Source: [Clostridium] innocuum (GTDB taxonomy: Bacteria > Bacillota_I > Bacilli_A > Erysipelotrichales > Erysipelotrichaceae). Taken from it: a DNA stretch of 64,000 bases. Below, one piece after another: positions 1-8,465 of this stretch; the stretch's first letter is position 1, and each line of letters begins with the position of its first letter. Position numbers and translations under genes: made by a program. The DNA lies in NCBI GenBank assembly GCA_012317185.1, contig CP048838.1:1860001-1924000 (forward strand), written 5' to 3'. The notes under the pieces are model-generated. The model ran no database searches, was not told the DNA's origin, and saw only the letters and a list, made by a program, of their open reading frames with translations.

Positions 1-1
1 A

Positions 2-295
2 ATCACAGTACAGGGTGATGATGTCGTTGCCATCAATCTTGACGAAACAAAAGAGGGAAAATCCAAAAAAGAGCTTGGCGACAAATATGGAATGAAGGGC
101 GCAAGCAAGAAAGCGAAAAAGGAATGGGATGAGCAGGTGGAATTCCTGGAGAATTACATTAAGAAAAACGGTCTGGACAAGGTCGAAATGAACGAAGCAG
201 GATATCCTGTGAACGATGATGTTCTGGCTGGCTGCACCATCAATGTGAAAAGTCTGATGGATGCGGCAAAGAACGCAAAGGACAACGCAAAATAA
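2..295 (+). CDS. FMN-binding domain lipoprotein, 3' end only
   Basis: The reading frame is open from the left edge of the window, so the N-terminus and any lipoprotein signal lie outside it. The visible 97 residues align closely with the complete protein encoded at 1888-2316 (shared KKELG, YGMK, KEW.EQV, GCTI). The family is the FMN_bind domain: extracytoplasmic lipoproteins in which a threonine near the C-terminus is covalently flavinylated by ApbE. The motif here is DVLAGCT, close to the known Dxx[S/G/A]xxT attachment motif. A good intrinsic terminator follows at once. With the copy at 1888 it forms a duplicated pair around the capA-like gene. No apbE is seen in the window. Confidence 0.8.
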   Translation: MTVQGDDVVAINLDETKEGKSKKELGDKYGMKGASKKAKKEWDEQVEFLENYIKKNGLDKVEMNEAGYPVNDDVLAGCTINVKSLMDAAKNAKDNAK

Positions 296-306
296 AAATC
301 GTATGG

Positions 307-341
307 AAAAAGACGGAGATACCGGTTATCTTCGTCTTTTT
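307..341 (+). terminator. Rho-independent terminator after the partial FMN-binding gene
   Basis: A 15-bp stem (AAAAAGACGGAGATA / TATCTTCGTCTTTTT, one G-U pair) with a 5-nt loop ends in a U run. Confidence 0.85.
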
Positions 342-366
342 ATCACCCATGCGAATCGTGTATACT

Positions 367-500
367 GTATGTAATTTGATTCATCACAGTTTGCTATCTG
401 CACATAAGCAAGGGAGTCTGTGCAAATAGTGAATAAAGATGTTCACAAAGGAGTATCGCTTAGCTGTGCTTCTTTGTGAGCACATATGCTTTTGACGCTG
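367..500. other. Intergenic region with two tandem hairpins, no gene seen
   Basis: The 296-672 gap holds no credible ORF. Past the terminator lie two successive inverted repeats. The first is around 390-430 (CTAT-C-TGCACA ... TGTGCA-A-ATAG). The second is around 440-477 (GTTCACAAAG ... CTTTGTGAGC, with one G-U pair). They could belong to a small RNA or a long leader of the downstream capA-like gene. A TATACT lies at 361-366 but no convincing -35 was found. Confidence 0.3.
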
Positions 501-613
501 CCTGCTCGGCGCATTACTTCTAAATAGGACAATACCTGTAGGTCATGCATGTCTTACCATTATAAAACAGGTTTTTAAACGGCTGGATTCCTGGTGTTTC
601 TATGCCCTTACTC

Positions 614-642
614 TTAACAGGTCCTCTCTTTTATACTATAAT
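614..642 (+). promoter_or_regulatory. Sigma-A promoter for the CapA-family gene
   Basis: TTAACA (614-619), a 17-bp spacer and TATAAT (637-642) lie 31 bp upstream of the ATG at 673. Confidence 0.7.
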
Positions 643-672
643 GTACAAATAAAAGGGAAAGGGAATATCTGA

Positions 673-1845
673 ATGAAAAAAATACTTATACTGTGCTGTA
701 CAGCAGTTATGCTGCTTGGCGGCTGCAGGAAACAGGAACAGACGCCGCAGCCAAAGCCGAAAAAGGAACATCCGATTCGCAGTGTATCCCTGAGCTTTAC
801 CGGAGATATCCTGATTGAGGATGCATTATACAACTGGATGGGGAAGGGATATGATTTTAAAAACTATTTCGACAAGGTGACACCGTATCTGAAAGCCGAT
901 CTTGTCATCGGGAATCAGGAGGTTGTGCTGGGCGGCGAAACGCTGGGAATTACAGGGAGTGATTATACCTTCAATGCACCTGAGGAAATCGCTAAGCAGC
1001 TTCCGGAAATCGGCTTTGATGTTTTGACCTTTGCCAATAATCACAGCTATGACCGCGGCATGCAGGGAATTGTGAATACCCGTAAAAATCTAAAGGCTGC
1101 CGGTATTCAGACAACAGGAGCCTATGAGAAGAAGGAACAGCGGGATGATATTCTTGTAGTGGAACGAAACGGGATACGCTTTGCGATTCTTGCCTATACC
1201 TACGATACCAATCAGTGGATCGATGCTGAGAACAGCTTTGCAATCAATCATTTTCTCAATGAGGAGCATATGTTTGATGACCGCTGTAAAAAGCAGCTGG
1301 CAAGGGATGTGCAGAAAGCAAAAGAGCAGGCGGATGTGGTGATTGCGGCGATGCACTGGGGAACCGAATTCACCTATGAGATTGATGCTGCACAGCGTGA
1401 TGCAGCCGGCTTTCTCAACGAGCAGGGGGTGGATATCATCATTGGCAACCACCCGCATTGTCTGCAAAGGGTGGAAACCTTAACGAATGCACAGGGAAAG
1501 GAAACCTTTGTAATGTATTCTCTCGGTAATTTTGTGTCGGCTGCTATGGGGGTAGATCGTGCCAGTGAACAATTCACCAATATGTATGAAATCGGCGGAA
1601 TCGTGCAATGTGACGTAGAATTGAATACGAAAACAGGGGAAACGACAGTGAAAAATAAAAAAATGATACCGATTGTCAATCACTTCGATGCCTCCTATGA
1701 CGGCTTCCGGCTGCTGCCGTTTTCCTCCTATACGGAGGAGCTGGCGGCAGCGCATGGTCAGCGTACCGTCAGCTCTGATTTTACCTATGCATGGCTCAGG
1801 GAACAGCTGAAGCAGCTGTATGACGGTGAAATTGCATGGCAGTAG
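673..1845 (+). CDS. CapA family lipoprotein (poly-gamma-glutamate capsule-type metallophosphatase fold)
   Basis: The 390-residue protein begins with a lipoprotein signal peptide and lipobox (LLGGC, Cys at about residue 18), so it should be anchored on the outer face of the membrane. It has the PGA_cap/CapA domain, related to metallophosphoesterases: SFTGDILIED near the N-terminus, IGNQEVVL, FANNHSYDRG, MHWGTEF and IIGNHPHCLQ. These Asp/Asn/His motifs are the expected metal-binding positions. CapA proteins take part in poly-gamma-glutamate synthesis or export in Bacillus, but no capB/capC is nearby, so the substrate here is unknown. It has its own promoter and lies between two FMN-binding lipoprotein genes. 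The start has an adjacent GGGAAAGGGAA ribosome-binding site. Confidence 0.85.
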   Translation: MKKILILCCTAVMLLGGCRKQEQTPQPKPKKEHPIRSVSLSFTGDILIEDALYNWMGKGYDFKNYFDKVTPYLKADLVIGNQEVVLGGETLGITGSDYTFNAPEEIAKQLPEIGFDVLTFANNHSYDRGMQGIVNTRKNLKAAGIQTTGAYEKKEQRDDILVVERNGIRFAILAYTYDTNQWIDAENSFAINHFLNEEHMFDDRCKKQLARDVQKAKEQADVVIAAMHWGTEFTYEIDAAQRDAAGFLNEQGVDIIIGNHPHCLQRVETLTNAQGKETFVMYSLGNFVSAAMGVDRASEQFTNMYEIGGIVQCDVELNTKTGETTVKNKKMIPIVNHFDASYDGFRLLPFSSYTEELAAAHGQRTVSSDFTYAWLREQLKQLYDGEIAWQ

Positions 1846-1887
1846 TATAAACGGGTGAAATGATCGCATACTAACAGCAGCGAAAGG

Positions 1888-2316
1888 ATGATATGCATAA
1901 AAAAGCAGGTAATGATGCTGGGCCTTTCCGTACTGCTGTGCGGCTGCGGCGGAAAGAGCGTGGAAAAGGAAGGTACGGGAACCTTTACAAATGATAACGG
2001 AGAAAAGACGACAGCCAGAGTCAAGTTGAAAAATGATAAAATCGCCGAGGTTGAAATTGATGAAACCGCAAAGGGGAAGGATAAGACCAAAAAAGAGCTT
2101 GGTGAAGAATATGGAATGAAGCAGGCCAGTCCGATCAAAAAGGAATGGAATGAGCAGGTTGCCTTTTTTGAAAAATATGTCGAAAAGCACGGCATCGATA
2201 AAATAAAGCTCAATCAGGATGGCAAGGCAGAAAACAATGATGTCAGAAGCGGCTGTACTATCAGCGTAGACGGATTTATAAAAGCCATACAGGATGCAGA
2301 GAAAAATGCAAAATAG
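1888..2316 (+). CDS. FMN-binding domain lipoprotein (probable ApbE flavinylation target)
   Basis: This 142-residue protein has a short signal peptide with a lipobox (LLCGC, Cys about residue 20). The FMN_bind-type domain runs from about residue 32: GTGTF, then a strand pattern (VKLKNDKIAEVEID), KKELGEEYGMK, IKKEWNEQ, and the C-terminal motif DVRSGCT, which matches the Dxx[S/G]xxT flavinylation signal with Thr as the likely FMN acceptor. Such proteins carry electrons outside the membrane in flavin-based electron transfer (PplA of Listeria is the type example). It is a paralogue of the truncated gene at the left edge. Start ATG 1888 has the ribosome-binding site GAAAGGATG. Its own terminator follows. 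Confidence 0.82.
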   Translation: MICIKKQVMMLGLSVLLCGCGGKSVEKEGTGTFTNDNGEKTTARVKLKNDKIAEVEIDETAKGKDKTKKELGEEYGMKQASPIKKEWNEQVAFFEKYVEKHGIDKIKLNQDGKAENNDVRSGCTISVDGFIKAIQDAEKNAK

Positions 2317-2323
2317 GTAATAC

Positions 2324-2368
2324 GATATCTGCAGGGCAGTGAAATCGCCGCTGCAGGTATCTTTTTTT
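2324..2368 (+). terminator. Rho-independent terminator
   Basis: The 11-bp stem GATATCTGCAG / CTGCAGGTATC (one G-U pair) is followed by seven T. Confidence 0.88.
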
Positions 2369-2410
2369 CTCTCAAACCGTATCAGCTTCTGCATTCTTTC
2401 ACGAAAAGGG

Positions 2411-2439
2411 TTTGCAAAGCGTTTTCTCTCGGGTATAAT
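2411..2439 (+). promoter_or_regulatory. Sigma-A promoter for the NusG-II / Gx-transporter pair
   Basis: TTTGCA (2411-2416), a 17-bp spacer and TATAAT (2434-2439) stand 20 bp before the GGAGG-preceded ATG at 2460. Confidence 0.7.
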
Positions 2440-2459
2440 ATAAGAATGTTGGAGGATCT

Positions 2460-2840
2460 ATGAATAAAGCAGATAAACTATTTATTATGATCGTCGCAAT
2501 CTGTGCCTGTCTGCTGTATGTTCCCCTTGTCTGGAGTGCATACCGTGATGCAGGACGGGATAAGGAAGTTGTTGTCAGCTATAAGGATCGTGAAATACTC
2601 AGAAAGAGTCTGGCGCTCAACGATGTGTATACCGTGAAGGGAACGCTCGGTGACGTACAGGTGGAGGTAAAGGATAAAAGGGTTCGTGTGGAAAAGGAAA
2701 ACAGTCCCTATCATCTCTGTTCCATTCAGGGATGGGTGGAGGATGCCAATCGTCCGATTGTGTGTCTGCCCAACAATATCGTCGTCCAGATTGAGGCGAG
2801 CGATACTGACAGTGATGATGTGGACACGGTGATACAGTGA
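2460..2840 (+). CDS. NusG domain II-containing membrane-anchored protein
   Basis: The 126-residue protein has one N-terminal membrane segment (about residues 8-26, LFIMIVAICACLLYVPLVW) and a short extracytoplasmic beta-domain of the NusG_II family, ending in the characteristic CSIQGWV...PIVCLPNNIVVQIE. The two cysteines flanking the W.....ICLP stretch are typical. The fold name comes from NusG domain II; it is not a transcription factor. In Firmicutes these genes are regularly next to FMN-binding proteins and Gx-transporter proteins, which suggests a part in extracytoplasmic electron transfer. The stop codon overlaps the start of the next gene, so the two are probably translationally coupled. 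Confidence 0.85.
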   Translation: MNKADKLFIMIVAICACLLYVPLVWSAYRDAGRDKEVVVSYKDREILRKSLALNDVYTVKGTLGDVQVEVKDKRVRVEKENSPYHLCSIQGWVEDANRPIVCLPNNIVVQIEASDTDSDDVDTVIQ

Positions 2841-3334
2841 TGAGCCGTACACAGAGGATGACAACGATTACGATGCTGACGGCTATCAGTATTCTCTTTC
2901 ATATGATCGAATCCATGATTCCCGTGCCGGTTCCGGTGCCGGGATTCAAGCTGGGTCTGGCCAATATTGTCGCTCTGATCGCATATTATCTGTTTGATGC
3001 CAAGGTGATGCTCTCTGTCAACCTCATGCGGGTCGTGCTGGCCTCTTTGCTGAGAGGGATGCTGTTTGGCACCGGCTTCTGGCTTTCCATGTGCGGTGTA
3101 CTGCTGTCGACACTTGCCTGTATCCTTGCCAGAAGAACACCGATGAGTATTTACGGTGTCAGTGTGGCGGGAAGCAGTGCGCATGCCATTGGACAGGTGA
3201 TTGCAGTAACGCTGATTTATCAGCAATTCTTTATGCAGGCGATCCTGCCGGTATTGATTCTGCTGGGCATCCCGACGGGACTGTTTGTGGCACATGTCGC
3301 AAAAGCAGTTCTGAAACGAATACACATAGAATGA
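2840..3334 (+). CDS. Gx transporter family protein (Hpre_diP_synt_I type)
   Basis: This polytopic membrane protein of about 164 residues has at least four hydrophobic segments. Early motifs are ISILFHMIESMIPVPVPVPGFKLGLANIV and GMLFGTGFW. The family was once called heptaprenyl diphosphate synthase component I but is better viewed as an ECF-like or EetB-like membrane component found with FMN-binding and NusG-II proteins. ATG 2840 overlaps the upstream TGA; a GTG at 2837 is a possible alternative start. No polyprenyl synthase follows, so there is no support here for quinone side-chain synthesis. A role in a flavin or quinone linked redox complex is inference from context. Confidence 0.8.
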   Translation: MSRTQRMTTITMLTAISILFHMIESMIPVPVPVPGFKLGLANIVALIAYYLFDAKVMLSVNLMRVVLASLLRGMLFGTGFWLSMCGVLLSTLACILARRTPMSIYGVSVAGSSAHAIGQVIAVTLIYQQFFMQAILPVLILLGIPTGLFVAHVAKAVLKRIHIE

Positions 3335-3362
3335 TTGCGATTATTTTAGGAGGAATTTAATT

Positions 3363-3620
3363 ATGGAAACATTTGTATATAGACCAAAGGGCGTATGCTC
3401 AAGAGAAATGCGTTTTGAAATGGACGGCGATATCATTCGCAATGTAACCATCGTTGGCGGCTGTGCCGGTAATCTATTGGGCATTTCCAGAATTATAAAA
3501 GATAAAAAGATAAGTGAAGTACTGGATGCATTTCGTGGGGTTCGCTGCGGAGCGAAGCCGACATCCTGCCCGGATCAGATTGCGGAGGCGCTGAGCGAAT
3601 ACGCAAGAAAGCTGGGATAA
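3363..3620 (+). CDS. TSCPD domain-containing protein
   Basis: The 85-residue protein is a stand-alone TSCPD domain (TIGR03905-like). It has VGGCAGNLLGI in the first half and GVRCGAKPTSCPDQIAEAL near the C-terminus, with the conserved cysteines. The same domain occurs at the C-terminus of class II ribonucleotide reductases, but the function of the free-standing form is not known to me. A strong AGGAGG precedes the ATG. It follows the Gx-transporter gene by 28 bp and is probably cotranscribed with it; a terminator lies downstream. Confidence 0.85.
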   Translation: METFVYRPKGVCSREMRFEMDGDIIRNVTIVGGCAGNLLGISRIIKDKKISEVLDAFRGVRCGAKPTSCPDQIAEALSEYARKLG

Positions 3621-3667
3621 GCAGGATTCCTGTGCCCGTGACACAGGGCTTGTGAAAGCATGACGGG

Positions 3668-3692
3668 AAATAGGCTTACCGCCTATTTTTTT
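3668..3692 (+). terminator. Rho-independent terminator
   Basis: AAATAGGC / GCCTATTT stem with a 5-nt loop and T run, between the TSCPD gene and the ABC exporter operon. Confidence 0.85.
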
Positions 3693-3715
3693 CGTATATA
3701 GAGAGGAAGGGGATT

Positions 3716-5530
3716 ATGAAAAAAATACGATTTGTATGGAGATATGTACGGCCGTACCGTTATCAGTTTGTACTGATTTTACTGGATGTGGCAATATATT
3801 CCCTATTTATGCTGGCTGCACCGCTGATCATTTCCTGGATGATCGACAATATCATTAAGGGGGTACCGTTTGAAAATGCTTTTTTGCAGCAGCTGGTGGA
3901 TATGGCAGGCGGTATGCAGGCTCTACAGTCCCATTTGTGGATCGGCTCCGTTCTGGTAGTGGCAAGCTATCTTATGGTTGCCTTTGCTATCAACCGCAGA
4001 AGTATGCATGCCGGTAATGTTGCGGAAACATTGGCGCTGAATGTGCGGAATGATTTATATGACCATTTGCAGAAGCTGCCGTTTTCCTATCATAAAAGCA
4101 GGGACAGCGGGGATTTGATTCAGCGAAGCACCTCAGATATCGAAACAGTGCGCAGATTTCTGGCCAATCAGTTTTCCGAGATGCTGTTTGCGATGTTAAA
4201 TGTCACTCTGGCAGCGCTGATTTTATTCAGCCGCAGTGTGAAGCTGACGCTGGTATCCATTGCACTGATTCCGCTGATTCTGATAGCGAGCTATGTGTTT
4301 TTCTCCAAGGCGAAGAAGATTTTTCTGGAATGCGATCTTGCGGAAAGCTCCATGACAACCGTGCTGCAGGAAAATCTGAATGCTATGCGCGTAGTAAAGG
4401 CGTTTCATCAGGAGCAGCATGAAATTGATAAATTCGAAGAGGCGAATGATGCATATCGCAAGAAATATTTTGATTTGATGCATGCTTTGGCACTGTTTTG
4501 GAGCGGTACGGATTTTCTGGGACAGATGCAGATTCTGGTCATGATTGTTTTCGGTATCGGTATGGCGCTGCAGGGAGAGCTGAGTGTCGGTACATTCTTT
4601 GTATTTGTGATGTATGAGAGTACCATTGTGTGGCCGCTGCGTCAGCTTGGAAGGATTTTGTCCGATCTTGGCAAGGTCAGCGTTTCCATCACACGAATCG
4701 AGGAGGTGCTGAATGAGGAGGCGGAGGATCTGGAGAGTGGACTGCGACCGGACATCAGCGGAAATATCTGCTTCGATCATGTAAGCTTTCGTTATGAGGA
4801 TGGAAGTTGGCATACGCTGCATGATCTGTCGTTTACCATTCGTGAGGGAGAACGTATTGCCATCATGGGGCCGACGGGGAGCGGAAAATCCAGTCTGGTG
4901 CATCTGCTGAGCGGCATCTATGACTATGATCGGGGCAGCATAACCATCAACGGCGTGGAGCTGCGCAATATTGCCAAATCGTGGCTGCGCCGTCATGTGC
5001 AGATCGTTTTGCAGGAGCCGTTTCTGTTTTCTAAGACGATTTATGAGAATATCCATCTGTCCGACCATCATGCGATGAAGGAGGATGTCGTGGAGGCTGC
5101 CCGAATGTCCTGTATTCACAATGATATCGAGGATTTTGATCAGGGCTATGAAACGATGGTGGGGGAAAAGGGTGTTACCCTGTCCGGGGGACAGAAGCAG
5201 CGTGTGGCAATCGCACGTTCCCTGCTGGCGAAAAGTCCGATCATGGTGTTTGATGATTCTCTGTCTGCACTGGATATGAAAACGGATGCGATGATACAGG
5301 AAGCCCTGCAGGATATCCGCTATTCCATGACGATGCTCATGATCACTCATCGTGTGGCTTCCGCACAGAATGCCGATCGTATCCTTGTTTTAGAGCATGG
5401 ACGACTGGTACAGGAAGGAACGCACGAGGAGCTGATCAAACAGGACGGCTTATATCGCAGAATTTATGAAATTCAGAAGGAGGGAGGTGAGGCATATGGC
5501 ACAGCGCATCATGAAGGAACAGGAGTTTGA
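3716..5530 (+). CDS. ABC exporter half-transporter, ATP-binding/permease subunit (degenerate-site partner)
   Basis: The 604-residue protein has a six-helix ABC_membrane domain (about residues 15-300) and a nucleotide-binding domain (about 345-590). Visible motifs are Walker A GPTGSGKSS, Q-loop VLQEPFLF, signature LSGGQKQR, and Walker B IMVFDDSLSALD. The catalytic Glu after the Walker B Asp is Asp here, as in the degenerate half of heterodimeric exporters such as BmrC/D or TM287/288. The downstream gene overlaps by 35 bp and supplies the canonical Glu, so the two almost certainly form a heterodimer. The substrate is unknown; multidrug or lipid-like export is typical of the family. Confidence 0.9.
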   Translation: MKKIRFVWRYVRPYRYQFVLILLDVAIYSLFMLAAPLIISWMIDNIIKGVPFENAFLQQLVDMAGGMQALQSHLWIGSVLVVASYLMVAFAINRRSMHAGNVAETLALNVRNDLYDHLQKLPFSYHKSRDSGDLIQRSTSDIETVRRFLANQFSEMLFAMLNVTLAALILFSRSVKLTLVSIALIPLILIASYVFFSKAKKIFLECDLAESSMTTVLQENLNAMRVVKAFHQEQHEIDKFEEANDAYRKKYFDLMHALALFWSGTDFLGQMQILVMIVFGIGMALQGELSVGTFFVFVMYESTIVWPLRQLGRILSDLGKVSVSITRIEEVLNEEAEDLESGLRPDISGNICFDHVSFRYEDGSWHTLHDLSFTIREGERIAIMGPTGSGKSSLVHLLSGIYDYDRGSITINGVELRNIAKSWLRRHVQIVLQEPFLFSKTIYENIHLSDHHAMKEDVVEAARMSCIHNDIEDFDQGYETMVGEKGVTLSGGQKQRVAIARSLLAKSPIMVFDDSLSALDMKTDAMIQEALQDIRYSMTMLMITHRVASAQNADRILVLEHGRLVQEGTHEELIKQDGLYRRIYEIQKEGGEAYGTAHHEGTGV

Positions 5531-7331
5531 GAGTGATGTATTTGACCGCGGTACCTGGCAGAAGGTTTTCCAGCTGCTGTGGGAGCATAAAAAAAGTGTG
5601 ATACCACTGATTTTCTTTAATACCATTCTGGCGGTTACCGATGTCATCATGCCTTTGCTGAACCGCTATGCCCTGAATACGTATGTCGATGATCGAACAG
5701 GCGCAGATACACTAACGGTATTCATCCTTGTTTATGTCATGATGATACTGGCACAGTGTCTGCTGGTATATCTGTTTTTCCGTCTGGCCGCAAGAGTAGA
5801 GAGCGATTTCGGAAAAAATCTGAGGGAGAAATGCTTTCGTAAGCTGCAGGAGCAGACCTTTTCCTACTTTGACCGTACGGCAAACGGCTGGCTAATGGCC
5901 AGAATCACCTCGGATACGGCACGTCTAGCAGAAACGCTGGCATGGGCCTTTGTCGATGTGGTATGGGGAATCTTCGTCATGCTGGGAATCAGTGTAGTCA
6001 TGCTGCTTGTTAATTGGCAGATGGCGTTATGTGTATTGGTGGTAGTTCCGCTGCTCTGGTTTGTTTCCCTGTATTTTCAGCGTCGCATTCTGTCTGCACA
6101 GCGGCAGTCAAGGAAAGCCAATTCCCGTATTACCGCTTCCTTTGCGGAAGGCATCAACGGTGCCAAGACAACGAAAACACTGGGAATCGAGCAACAGAAT
6201 TATGATGAATTCGAAAAGAAAACCGATGCCATGAAGCGCTACAGCATGCGAGCCTTGCGAATCAATGCCATCTTTCAGCCAATCGTATATCTGCTGTCTG
6301 CTGTTGTCATCGCCCTGCTGCTGTATGTTGGCGGGGAACAGGTGCTTTTGAAAACCATCCAGTTCGGAACACTGGCGATGTTTATCAACTATGCCCAGCT
6401 GTTCTTTGATCCGCTGAAGCAGATTGCCCGTGTGCTGGCGGAGATACAAATGGCGCAGGCAAGTGCGGAGCGTGTGGTTGCATTGCTGGAGGAGGAAATT
6501 GAAATCACGGATTATCCGGATGTCATCGAGCGCTATGGAACCCTGTTAGAGGAACATAGCGAAGCCTATGAACCTCTTCAGGGAGATGTCGTATTTGACC
6601 ATGTGAATTTCTATTATTATGAAAATGAGCCGGTTCTGCGCGATTTCTGCTTGCACGTGGCAAAAGGACAGACGGTAGCGCTGGTGGGGGAAACCGGTTC
6701 CGGAAAAAGCACCATTGTCAATCTGCTCTGTCGCTTCTATGAGCCATGCTCGGGACGTATCCTTATGGATGGCAAAAATTTAAGAGAACGCAGTGTGGGA
6801 TGGCTACATTCCCATATCGGTTATGTATTGCAGACGCCGAATCTGTTCAGTGGAACCATACGGGATAATATCCGCTATGGCCGCCGTGATGCCAGTGATG
6901 AAGAGGTGGAGCAGGTAGCCCGCCTGATTCAGGCACATGATTTTATCAGCCGCATGGAAAAAGGCTATGACAGTGAAGTCGGCGAGGGTGGCGATCGTTT
7001 GTCAACCGGACAAAAGCAGCTCATTTCCTTTGCAAGAGCCATGCTATGTGATCCTGCCATCGTGATTTTGGATGAGGCGACAAGCTCCATCGATACGGAA
7101 AGTGAAAAGGCGATCCAGTATGCCATGGATCAGCTGCTGCACGGTCGTACAAGCTTTGTTGTTGCGCACCGTCTGAGTACGATTGTTTCAGCTGATATTA
7201 TTGTAGTGCTGCAGCACGGTGTAATCATCGAGCAGGGAACACATGAGGAGCTGATGGCGAAGCAGGGCTATTATTATGAACTGTTCACTTCTCAGTATCG
7301 TCAGGAGCGCATACAGCGCAGTATGAAATAA
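5496..7331 (+). CDS. ABC exporter half-transporter, ATP-binding/permease subunit (catalytic partner)
   Basis: The 611-residue protein has an ABC_membrane domain (about residues 25-320) and a nucleotide-binding domain (about 360-600). Motifs are Walker A GETGSGKST, VLQTPNLFSGT, a modified signature LSTGQKQL, and canonical Walker B IVILDEATSSID with the catalytic Glu. The altered signature in this chain and the altered Walker B in its partner would combine in one degenerate ATP site, leaving one active site. Start ATG 5496 was chosen because GGAGGTGA sits 6 bp upstream; a longer in-frame start at 5466 has no such site. The gene overlaps the end of the upstream partner. Confidence 0.9.
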   Translation: MAQRIMKEQEFESDVFDRGTWQKVFQLLWEHKKSVIPLIFFNTILAVTDVIMPLLNRYALNTYVDDRTGADTLTVFILVYVMMILAQCLLVYLFFRLAARVESDFGKNLREKCFRKLQEQTFSYFDRTANGWLMARITSDTARLAETLAWAFVDVVWGIFVMLGISVVMLLVNWQMALCVLVVVPLLWFVSLYFQRRILSAQRQSRKANSRITASFAEGINGAKTTKTLGIEQQNYDEFEKKTDAMKRYSMRALRINAIFQPIVYLLSAVVIALLLYVGGEQVLLKTIQFGTLAMFINYAQLFFDPLKQIARVLAEIQMAQASAERVVALLEEEIEITDYPDVIERYGTLLEEHSEAYEPLQGDVVFDHVNFYYYENEPVLRDFCLHVAKGQTVALVGETGSGKSTIVNLLCRFYEPCSGRILMDGKNLRERSVGWLHSHIGYVLQTPNLFSGTIRDNIRYGRRDASDEEVEQVARLIQAHDFISRMEKGYDSEVGEGGDRLSTGQKQLISFARAMLCDPAIVILDEATSSIDTESEKAIQYAMDQLLHGRTSFVVAHRLSTIVSADIIVVLQHGVIIEQGTHEELMAKQGYYYELFTSQYRQERIQRSMK

Positions 7332-7366
7332 TCAGCATACACTAAAAGCGGCATACTATGTGGTAT

Positions 7367-7398
7367 ACAGGCGCAAATCAATGGTTTGCGCCTGTTTT
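7367..7398 (+). terminator. Rho-independent terminator after the ABC exporter operon
   Basis: Perfect stem ACAGGCGCAAA / TTTGCGCCTGT with a 7-nt loop and TTT. Confidence 0.9.
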
Positions 7399-7778
7399 AA
7401 ATGCAGGGAATCGGTATGCGCAAGCACAGTTGCGGCGGGGAGATTTTTACTGCTTGCCTTGAGTAGTGATTAAAGACAAGGACTGCTCTGTGCAGACCGC
7501 AGGATTATTTATAGGGATAGAGTCAAACGCCTATGGGATTTTCTTTTTGAAATTGAAAAGTATAATGAAATTTGAAAGCTGATATCAACGGCGACGTTTA
7601 AATAAACAAAGAATGCTCACTGGTGATTATAGGAATGCACTTCTATCCCTTATTTCATCTGTGCTTGATATATGCGAATGATTTACATACCTTTTTTACT
7701 CTATTATTTATGAGTGTATCAGGGACAGCGGCGTAGTTTTTATGGTAGAATAAAAAGGAGTGTAAGGAGGTCGTATAC
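7399..7778. other. Intergenic region without a recognisable gene
   Basis: I see no ORF with a ribosome-binding site. A 7-bp inverted repeat (GCAAGCA ... TGCTTGC, around 7419-7457) and a TATAAT around 7561 are the only features. The last 60 bp should contain the dUTPase promoter; TAGAAT near 7747 is a possible -10. Confidence 0.4.
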
Positions 7779-8291
7779 ATGGAGAGAATAGCAAAATTTC
7801 ATAAGGTGAGCATGCAGCAGTTTGAGAAGGACTGGAGTGCAGCATTTCCCGAAGTGACGGCGACAGAAATACAGCGGATATACGAGGAGTTAAGGCTTCC
7901 TGTACGTGCGACTCGAGGCTCGGCAGGCTACGATTTTTTCGCGCCGGCGGCATTTACGCTGAAACCGAGGGAAACATTGAAAATACCCACCGGAATTCGT
8001 GCGGAAATTCAGGAGGGCTGGGTGCTGCAGCTGTTTCCACGCAGTTCACTGGGCTTTACCTATCGTTTGCAGTTTAACAACACAGTAGGAATTATCGACA
8101 GCGACTATTTTGAAAGCGACAACGAAGGGCATATTTTCATTAAGCTGATGAATGATTCAACGCAGGGGAAAATCGTACAGCTTCGCGCAAACGACGGCTT
8201 TGCACAGGGGATTTTTCTTCCGTTTGGAATCTGTGAGGATGATGCTGCACAGGAACAGCGTAACGGCGGCTTTGGGAGTACGAATAAATAA
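7779..8291 (+). CDS. dut: dUTP diphosphatase (trimeric dUTPase)
   Basis: The enzyme hydrolyses dUTP to dUMP and PPi, keeping uracil out of DNA and supplying dUMP for thymidylate synthesis. All five motifs of the trimeric family are visible in order: RGSAGYDFFA (1), PRSSLG (2), GIIDSDY (3), FAQGIFLPF (4) and RNGGFGST (5, near the C-terminus). The 170-residue length includes an N-terminal extension of about 35 residues before the first strand, longer than typical cellular enzymes but seen in some Firmicute and phage versions. AAGGAGG precedes the ATG closely. It is monocistronic, with a terminator-like hairpin about 120 bp downstream. Confidence 0.92.
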   Translation: MERIAKFHKVSMQQFEKDWSAAFPEVTATEIQRIYEELRLPVRATRGSAGYDFFAPAAFTLKPRETLKIPTGIRAEIQEGWVLQLFPRSSLGFTYRLQFNNTVGIIDSDYFESDNEGHIFIKLMNDSTQGKIVQLRANDGFAQGIFLPFGICEDDAAQEQRNGGFGSTNK

Positions 8292-8407
8292 AACAGCCCT
8301 GTACGATGCAGAAGACAAGCGGCAATTTCAAAAAAAGCTCCTTGCTTATAAGGCTTGCATCACAGGCAGATAAGTAAGCAATCATAACATGCATCCTGTA
8401 AAACAAA

Positions 8408-8465
8408 CCCTGGAAAACGAATACAATGCGACAGGAATTGGATTTCGTTTTATCAGGGTATTTTT
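8408..8465 (+). terminator. Probable terminator in the dut to padR gap
   Basis: The inverted repeat CCCTG..AAAACGAA..CAA / TTG..TTTCGTTTT..CAGGG has small internal loops and is followed by TATTTTT. It lies 117 bp after the dut stop. Nothing else is recognisable in 8292-8558. Confidence 0.55.

Noticed and set aside
1480..2394. A 304-codon minus-strand ORF across the capA-like and FMN-binding genes
   Set aside because: It is antisense to two well-recognised lipoprotein genes and has no family features; it arises from codon bias on the opposite strand.
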